From Sparassis latifolia (lineage: Eukaryota > Basidiomycota > Agaricomycetes > Polyporales > Sparassidaceae): 64,000 nt of DNA. Of the stretch, positions 56,408 through 64,000 are shown one piece after another. Where the stretch lies: contig CM031562.1 of assembly GCA_018466975.1 (NCBI GenBank), forward strand, positions 4,278,001-4,342,000, written 5' to 3'. The position numbers were made by a program, and so were the translations under genes. Each line of letters opens with the position of its first letter. The first letter of the stretch is position 1. The notes under the pieces were generated by a model. That model was not told where the DNA came from, did no database searches, and was given only the letters and a program-made list of their open reading frames with translations.

Positions 56408-57208
56408 TGCAATACAAGGTTCTACTGGTTAAAAGGCAAGAAACTCAACACTCACAACACAATTCAAGTCAATTATCAGTTCGGACTCAGAAAACTTTCC
56501 AACACCAAAAGATACCACTGAACAAATCAATTTTTTTGGTATTCTACACATGCACAGTACACTAGCCACCACATCCACCCGCCACAAAACCCTCAAACAC
56601 CAAGTGTCATCACAGGGAGTAAGTTGTCCAAAAATTGCTGGAAGCCGAAGCTAACAGACGTGTTCGGATGTGTAATTTGCAATCAGCAAAAGACTGTGCC
56701 TCGGTATAACCTCACTGGCGACAGTACGTGCCCGAGCACAAGAGTACGGAATCAGTTGAAGAGGGTTGGACTATATAGGCGAGGGATGTGCGCACGGACC
56801 ACCTTATTGAGGGCAGGCAGCATGACCCGCAGCTTGGCGTTTTGGCCGATCGCGGAGCTTTTTTTGACAGTGGCAGATGGTATTGCAGATTTTGCTTCAC
56901 GCAGGGGTTGCGAAGTCTCGTACGTATCACCGTATCTTAGGTTATGCCCGTCATTATATCAGACAGTTGGAGCGGAACCACGTAGAAGAAATTTACGGCT
57001 ATCGTCTCTCTATGTTCTTCACTTTCCACCCATAGTAATGAGATAACTAGATTTGCGTGTGAAGGCCTAGAACTTCATTTGGTTGATCAGTGAGAGACCC
57101 TATGAACTGGAAGCAAAGTTCGACTCGGGGACATCTTGGATGACCACCACATCGTCTTCGTCCCCTCCTCTCTCTCTTCACCCCCTCCGCAGGCTCTGAG
57201 TCGTTCGC
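56408..57208. other. Divergent intergenic region
   Basis: These 801 bp separate the divergent KTI12 (-) and Psr1-like B (+) genes. A 140-codon plus-strand open frame at 56624 has no protein-like character. I see no RNA gene or repeat; the part next to Psr1-like B (57160-57200) is CT-rich, as usual before fungal start codons. Confidence 0.4.
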
Positions 57209-59043
57209 ATGGCCTCCTCAACGTCGAACACCATTCAGGTATTACGATCGTCGTATCGGATGTACAAAAAATTTCAGGAAGCTCACTAGTTACGCGTGAA
57301 CAGACCTCGGACACGGACACAGACATGGACGCCACCCAGGTCAGCGTTCAGCCAGTCGACACCGTCGCCGAGGACCGTGCCGAGCAGAGCCAGCGCGCAG
57401 AGGACGTCTTCGCGAGTTCACCAGCGAGCGGCGCGCAGAGCACGCAGGCTGCTGCCAGTGGTTCGGGACGACGGCTCCCCGTACGCGCTTCTACCCCGGA
57501 CACTGTTTCGGCTGCAGACCAGGCATGCAGCGGCATAAGGCGGGGGCCTTCTTCTACTGGGCTGGCACCAGACACATCTGAGAAGGAGGAGCGCGCATCT
57601 TACACCGCGACGTTCACCAAGCCAATGGGCAAGCGCCACCGAGGCGAGAAGTCGGCGTCCGAGGGCACTCACACGGTGACCAGCACCACTGTACGACCCT
57701 CGGACCGTCGTAAGAAGAAGCCGAAGAAATCAAAACCATCATTCATTACTCGTTTGCTGCATTTCTGTATTCCGTGCATAGGTAGGTCGAACCACGAAGA
57801 TGTAGACGTTTCAGACGAGGATGGCTCGTACACCAAGGAGAAACAGGCCATAACGGATGTACAGCCGTCGCGCGAGTCTTCCACGTCTACTACAGGTAGG
57901 GTTGCATCTCGTTTGTCGCAGTACAGTATTCACAGACTTTCATAGTGTCACCGCCCGAAAATGTCGTCCCTCCTACTCCGGTGGAGACTTCGGACGTTGT
58001 TATAGCGCCAAAGCAACTTCTTCCTCACTCAGAAACAGATGGTCTCACGTCCGGTGCGGTGCAGCCTCCAGGATCTACAGGACACGATGTAACACACGAA
58101 CTCCACCCACATGTGAAAGACTCTGGTGACGAATCGGACAGCTCGATGTCGGAGGATGAAGTATCACAGGATCTCATACACGTGGAAGAGTTTGATGATG
58201 AGGAGCAGAGGCTCATCCGTCAGGGAGGAGCCGGTATCCCTATTGGCCCTGTGAGTTGATGTTGCTAATACGTTGCGGAGCTGCTCGCCCATATTCATAC
58301 ACAATAGGATGGGAAGAAGATGCCTCTCTTGCCCCCCATTGCTCTGGAACATTTGGGGCGCAAGTGCCTTGTGGTTGATCTTGACGAGACTCTTGTACAT
58401 AGCAGTCTGAAGGTGAGTCAGTGCATGTGTTACCTCCGGAGTTTCGTTTATCGTGATATTCTGACAGGCCGTGCCATCACCCGATTATGTTGTTCCAGTG
58501 GAGATTGAGTCCTTTTGGCATAACTTCTATGTACTAAAGCGGCCTGGGGTCGACGGCTTCCTTCAGAAGATGGGGGAGATATACGAGGTAGTAGTTTTTA
58601 CGGCAAGTCTGAGCAAGGTTGGTGCTTCAGATTCGTCATCATCTATCGCATGTGTTCATGACGATATTCACGTAGTACGCGGATCCAGTATTGGATAGAC
58701 TAGACCCGCACCGATCCGTCGCGCATCGGTTATTTCGGGAAAGTTGCTACAACCATAGAGGTAACTATGTCAAGGTCAGTGGATTCCTTCCGCTTCAGCT
58801 TCTACCATCGTTCGCTAACGTCCATCTGTGCAGGATCTATCACAATTGGGTCGACCCATAGGCGATACGATCATTCTCGACAACTCGCCCGCGTCTTACA
58901 TCTTCCATCCATACAACGCTGTGCCTATCTCGTCGTGGTTCAATGACCCCCATGATACTGAGCTCACCGACCTCTGCCCTTTCCTTACCGATCTCGGCGC
59001 ACTTCCTGTAGACGTGCGAGGAATCCTCGACCCGTCCGTATAG
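57209..59043 (+). CDS. Psr1/SCP-type HAD phosphatase, paralogue B
   Basis: Seven exons (57209-57238, 57304-57895, 57946-58250, 58308-58412, 58468-58617, 58676-58774, 58834-59043) give 496 residues. The disordered N-terminus contains basic [13 protein letters not shown] then [13 protein letters not shown], a Cys-containing hydrophobic patch likely to be lipidated or membrane-associated. [11 protein letters not shown] and GIPIGP recur before the catalytic domain. The domain has [11 protein letters not shown] (Asp333 and Asp335), [40 protein letters not shown] and [15 protein letters not shown]. Its three middle catalytic exons have the same lengths as in paralogue A (105, 150 and 99 bp). It is the same kind of Ser/Thr phosphatase; partition of roles between the two is unknown. 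Confidence 0.93.
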
Positions 59044-60115
59044 CGCTGTGCGCCGTTCGTCCTATCTGGTCGCTCTCGTCCCCAGATTGGCGTTGGATCC
59101 TTGGAAGTCCTGCTGCGCTATCAGGTAGAGTTAGTCTTCCTGATAAGCCATTTGGCAGTTTCCACTGTGCTGCGTCCGGCGATACCGCAGTGCATCTTCA
59201 CGCTTATCCTATACAATCTACCTTCACCTCATCGGGACATCGGCAGTCCTTGTCCATTCTCATGTTTTTGTATACCCCGCAAACAGGTGAGTCCTCCAGC
59301 GCATGACCGCCTGGGGGACGTGATTGAAACTCATTCAGAAAGATTGTCTCTCGTGTTGTCTGTTGGGTGGATTCGTTGCACATCACGCTCGCTTGTGCTT
59401 TCACAGTCGCTTGGTACGTGTCCGTCGATGCTGCGCCTGTTTGCGAGCAGCGCGCTATTCCGCCTCCTTTGCTGAATGCACTATGTCGCGACAGGTTTCG
59501 CCGCAAGTATTTATTCCGTGATACCCTTCCATACGTTCAGGCTCCCCTGCTTTTCCGCTAGTGACGCACCGATACGAATACAGTGACGAGGTTTGCTTCA
59601 GTGTACACGGTGTGCTGTGTGAACGGTGCGCGACAATCAACGCCGCTTTCCATTACCCACAGTGGTGTATTTGTAAACCACTGAGTGGCCGTTCCCTTCC
59701 GTCTGGGAATCGTCCCATGAGTCTCTTCACCTCCTCGGTGATGGCCTCATGGCCACACCAAGTATTCTGCGCGAATGGGGCCCCATGCCGACAAGTGCCC
59801 GGGAGGCCATATGGCTACCAAGGGCCTACTTCCTGGCACGCCGTCGAATGGGGAAGGCAATATGTGTAGCAACACGTCTATAAAAAAACACTTCGCTTCA
59901 TACACACCCCCTGAAGCTGGGATGCCGGAGAGCACCGCGTTGTCATTTCAACATTCGTTACTGCATGTTATAATCTGCGCAGAACCCGCCCGCCAACTGG
60001 TTTAGATCTCCCCCAGTACACTTTACTTTACCGCCGTCCCACAACAACAAAATTACATAGCCTGCTCCCAGAGCACCTAGATCGCACCACGACACCGCAC
60101 GACGCACAACAGCAA
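59044..60115. other. Convergent 3' interval
   Basis: This ~1.07 kb lies between the convergent Psr1-like B and the coiled-coil gene. It is longer than other 3' intervals here, with no protein-like open frame. I see nothing else in it. Confidence 0.4.
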
Positions 60116-63100
60116 CTACTGGCTCGCATTGCTCGTACCGCCCGCCCCCGCCTCGGTCAGCACCTCGTCCGCGTCCTCCCACGGGCTGAACTTATGCTTG
60201 CGCATCCGCGGCAGCTGGAGCCAGGAGAGGCCGGGGGGCAGGAGCGTCCTGCCGCCCGGGTGGTGTTGCGCGGCGATCGCCTGCACGTGCGACGGCGACG
60301 GCGGCATGCTCGCGATGGCGACCTCGCTGAGGGTGGGGAGGCGCTCGAGGCTGCCGCTCGAGGAGCCCCCGAGCGCACGCTGGAGCGCCTCGCGCTCCGC
60401 GGGCGAGGGCGCGAACGCACGCATCGAGATGGACGAGAGCAGCGCGCTCGGCTCCGCGGGCGGCGGCGCGAGCATGCTCGGGAGGCTGAGCGTCGACGCG
60501 GCGGACGCGTGCTGCTGCTGCTGCGACGGCGCGAGCGGGTTGAACGCGAGTGGCGGCGGCGTGACGAGGGAGGAGGGGAGCGACTTCTTCGCCAGGCGGA
60601 AGACCTTCGCCTCGGGGTTGAGCCCCTTCTTCTCCCTCTCCCGCTCCTTCTCCTTCGGGTCCGCGGAGAACCAGCGGCGGTGCGCCCCGCCAGCCTTGTC
60701 GTCCGCCTCGCGTGAGCGCGCGCGCGTGAGTGGCGGCGGGTCGGACGTCGTGCGAGATGGCGGGGGGAAAAGCGCGCGCTGCATGTCCATCGCATCGGTG
60801 GTCAGGCGGTGGCGCAGGGGCGGCGGCGGGCGAATCTCGAAGGGGTCCTCCTTGTCGACGCCGTCGAACGAGGGGCAGGTGATCGACGTGGGGGACGTGG
60901 TGAACACGCTGGGCACCTGTATGGGCAGCGGGGGAGGGTAGCGCTTGCGCCAGTCGGGCGGCACGACTGCGTCGCCCTCGGTCTCGAACGATCGCGACAC
61001 CGCCTCCTCTGCGCCACCGCCACCCTCCAGGGAGCTGATCAGGCTTGTGGAGATCAGCGAGGTGCTTCTGGGAGATAAAACGCCACCGACGTCGACGTCG
61101 TTGTCGCTAAAAGGGGAGAAGCGTGTGGAGTGCGACTGTGCAGAGGAAAGGGGGATAGGGAACGTTGGTGGGCGCAAAAAGACCTGGCTGCCGCTATCTT
61201 CTGACACAACAGGGTGAACATGTTCGCGGAAGTTGGAGATGCCCCCGAGGGACAAATGCCTCGGTCTGGGCGAGACCGAAAAGTCCTTGTGTCTCCCCGA
61301 ACCCGACGACCGGCGACTTGGAGGCGGCACTTGCAAGGACGGGGGAAACACGTCAATGTGTTCCGAGAAGTCAGTATTGATGTGAGTATGTGGATCTTGC
61401 GTGTAAGACTGATCATACGGCGCGAGGGGCGACCACGGGCCCGACGACGGGTCAACACTGGCAGTGCCGACCACATGAAGGGGAAAGAACGAGCGATCCT
61501 GCTTCCGCATCTCCGCCTGCTCCCTCGCGCGCTGCAGCCGCTTCTCCTCCTCGACAATGCGCTCCTCCAGCTCCTTCGCGCGCACGTTGAGCGCGGCGAT
61601 GACATCCTCCGCCACGTTGATTTCTTTTTTCTTCAGCTCCACCTGCTGCGTCATCTCGCGCTCCGCCGCGTCGCCCTCCTCCGTGCAGCGCGTCGCCGCC
61701 TGCTCGTCCTCCCTCATGCGGCCCTGCAGCGCGCCGATCTCCTTGTCGAGCCGTTCGATGCGTTGGCTCGCGTTATCGCGCAGGCCCTCGGCCGCCCTGA
61801 GCCGCTTCTCCGCATCGCGCTTGCTGCCCTCCGCCGCGCGCTTCGAGTCCTCGAGCGTCTTCGTGCGCGCCTTGAGCTCGACGCGCGAAGCGTCCTCTGC
61901 GCGCTTACGTTCGCGGTGCGCCTCGAGGTCGCCCTGGATCGCCGCGCGCGACTCGGATGACGCGGCGCGGAAGTCCGTCAGCTGTGTGCGCAGGTCGTGC
62001 ACGGCAGCGTTCGAGTGCGATATCTGCCGGAGGATGTCAGCGATCATCGGGGACTGGTCAAAGTACGAGGTGGACGGGGGCGGGAAGGCCGCGGGGTGTG
62101 GCGCGCTGTGTTCGGCTTTACTGGGCGCCTGTGACTGCGATGGAGCCGGGCCCATGCGCTGGCTCGCGCCGCGCTCGTTCTTCGGAGGAGTCGCGACGGG
62201 AACTCGGGGTGCGTGCAGGGGGAGTGAGGCCGACTTGGGGAGTGGTGGGGGTGTCGTACTCCGAGGGGCGTTATTTGTCGCGCGCTGTGCGGATCGTTCC
62301 GAGCCTCTAGATTTCTGGGACACATCTTGGCTATTCGGCAGTGCACATAGGGAGGGGGTAGAGAACGGAAGACCTGGGATAGAGCACTATTGAGTGTCCG
62401 AGTATTGCTTCATCGTGAGGCGCTCACCATCGTACCCCTGGAGACTATCAAGCGCCTTGAGATCGAGGATACCGGAGCTGCACCGCTCTGCGTCCTTGAT
62501 GTGGTCGAGGGCGTCGTTGCACCGGGGCGGGATAGTGCCGCCGCGCCACCACTTGCCGAATATGCCAATAAACCATGAGTCAGACACCATCGGCCCGAGG
62601 CCCTCATTCCGCAAGATGTGGGGCTGCGAGCGAGCAGGGGGAGAGACCGCGGCGATGGTGAGGATCCCGAAGCTGCGGAAGACGTGCTTGGGGGTGCGCA
62701 GGGAGACCGAGGCGCGCTTGACGAAGTGAAACGGCGAGTTGGTGTCAGAGTGAGGGCCGGGTTTGTGAGAAGCCGGATGGGTTCGACGAGCGAGACTGTA
62801 GTGCACACCAGAGTCCTCCCTCTCCGCGTGTTCGTCCTGGGCATTGTCGTCGAGGCGGCTGAGATGCTGGCGGAAGGACTGCTCGGTGAGATAGGTACGA
62901 AATGACGTTTCCGATGGATTCGTGAGACAGGCTGGCGGGGATATTAGTATACGGGACGCACGGAGTAGGTAAAGTGAAACAATGAAAGAGAGCAGGTGAT
63001 AATGCAAGGAAATGGTGGGGAAGGGGGGGACCGAGGAAGATGAATAATAGAATATGACGCACCCAGGACCAGCAGGATGATGGTAAACACGGTGGCGAAG

Positions 63101-63198
63101 AACATGGAGCGCAAGTCGAGCTTGCGGAGGAGGAGACCCATGTTGATGGCGGTGTGGCTGGAGCGGAAGACCATGGCGGTCAAGCCGCCGAAGACCAT
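60116..63198 (-). CDS. Membrane-anchored coiled-coil protein of unknown function
   Basis: Three exons (63198-63063, 62931-62428, 62373-60116) give 965 residues. One transmembrane segment lies near the N-terminus (about residues 31-50, SMFFATVFTIILLVLGACL). The next ~180 residues are folded-looking (FGILTIAAVSPP, GLGPMVSDSWFIGIFGKWWR, CNDALDHIKDAERCSSGI). Residues ~335-505 are a highly charged coiled coil. A long Pro/Ser tail follows, ending in a short conserved-looking block (LSWLQLPRMRKHKFSPWEDA). The join of the membrane part to the coiled-coil part rests on a canonical 54-bp intron in frame. A tether between an organelle membrane and a partner is a reasonable guess only. Confidence 0.65.
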
Positions 63199-64000
63199 GG
63201 TGAGGAAGAGGAGGAATCGCCGCCTCTCCTCTGCCCGGGGGCGAGACTGAGTGCTGCTGGCTGGGGTTGAGCTGTGGGTGTGGAGATTGCCCGACACTGT
63301 TGCGTGGGCCGCGCGGGGCGCGTCCCTTCGATGGTGGATGGTGAGAGGATGTGGAGAGGTCAAGGGAAGGGAAGGGGAGACAGACGACCGAAAAAGAGGA
63401 GAAAACGACTGCGATGCGTTCACCGCCGCACCGTCTGCTGACCAAATCCAGCCATCAACCAAACTCCGCTCCGGTACCGCCACCCGCCGCCCGCGCATTT
63501 CTCGGCCCCGGCCGACTCTTTTCATTCTCAGAATCAATCATTCCATCGCCTCCGCCATCGATTCTTGTGCTGCCAGGCCTCGCTAGACGTCCTTCTCGCG
63601 CAGACGCCCCAGTTCCCGTGCTCACTCCACTTATCTTTCCCCGCCATGGGCTCAGCCTTCTCTTGCCACTCCGACCCGCCACTCGTCCACGCACATTGCC
63701 GCAGATCTACACCTGCTTCGGCCGCCGGGACCGACGCGGATCCTCCAGCCATTCCAACACGCTGCTGGATGGCTGCATTGCTACTCTCTCGCTGCCAGCC
63801 GAACCCTCGCCCTCGCATATCGCGTCTTCTGTACCCAGCGTGGTCCCCGCTCTGCTCACACGACCCATCCAGATGGCCTCAACTCCTCACGATCCTCGGA
63901 GTGAGCTTATCCGCATCACTTGACACACAGCACCGCTAGGACGCGGACTGCCAAACTCGCCTTGCATCTCAGCTTCGTGATAACTCTACTTGCTCGACCA
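63199..64000. other. Promoter region and possible start of a further plus-strand gene
   Basis: This is the upstream region of the minus-strand coiled-coil gene. On the plus strand an ATG at 63872 opens MASTPHDPRS, followed by GTGAGC at a position that suits a first-exon donor, so a gene may begin here and continue beyond the window. Longer plus-strand open frames (63351, 63565) are CT-rich leader-like sequence without domain signs. Confidence 0.3.

Noticed and set aside
1..64000. CRISPR arrays, rRNA, bacterial operons, or intact transposase/reverse transcriptase genes
   Set aside because: None seen. No tRNA was recognised by eye, but a covariance-model scan would be needed to exclude one.

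Overview
The window is nuclear DNA of a filamentous basidiomycete, most likely an agaricomycete. Genes are dense, lie on both strands and are split by many 50-70 bp GT-AG introns. The encoded proteins (a laminarinase-type GH16, Psr1-like phosphatases, a LIM-C1-RhoGAP, Yap1-type bZIP, BTB proteins) fit this group. I assembled exons by hand from reading frame, splice consensus and family knowledge; nothing was aligned by software. For spliced genes the start and end give the coding span, and exon borders are in the evidence.

Layout. 1-1.4 kb: 3' part of a Pro-rich hypothetical gene. 1.4-8.1 kb: a gene-poor tract with no recognisable protein. It carries four plus-strand copies of a structured element whose helices form the nested pseudoknot of hepatitis-delta-like (HDV-like) self-cleaving ribozymes, plus degenerate tandem repeats; this is the most unusual part of the window. 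8.2-20.9 kb: WBP4-like splicing factor (-), TPP1/Est3-type telomere protein with a very long tail (+), RAD23 (-), LRR protein (+), ARF6 (+) and a cysteine-synthase-like enzyme (+). 21.2-28.2 kb (-): HMMR-like coiled-coil protein, GH16 glucanase and cohesin RAD21. 28.5-33.9 kb (+): PPR protein and WD40 protein. 34-41 kb: M20 peptidase (-), secreted aspartic protease (+), a 3-hydroxyacyl-CoA dehydratase with a damaged middle (-) and a polyQ bZIP factor (-). 42-59 kb: two paralogous Psr1-like HAD phosphatases (+) flank a LIM-RhoGAP (+), a BTB protein (-) and KTI12 (-). 60-63 kb: a membrane-anchored coiled-coil protein (-).

The genes are mostly housekeeping (splicing, telomere, DNA repair and proteasome delivery, cohesion, vesicle traffic, Elongator regulation, Rho signalling) with a few secreted hydrolases. 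They are not an operon or an obvious pathway cluster. Several pairs are head-to-head with short shared promoters (9.27-9.45, 15.58-15.80 and 28.25-28.53 kb). Gene-poor stretches lie at 1.4-8.1, 41.1-42.2, 44.2-47.0 and 59.0-60.1 kb.
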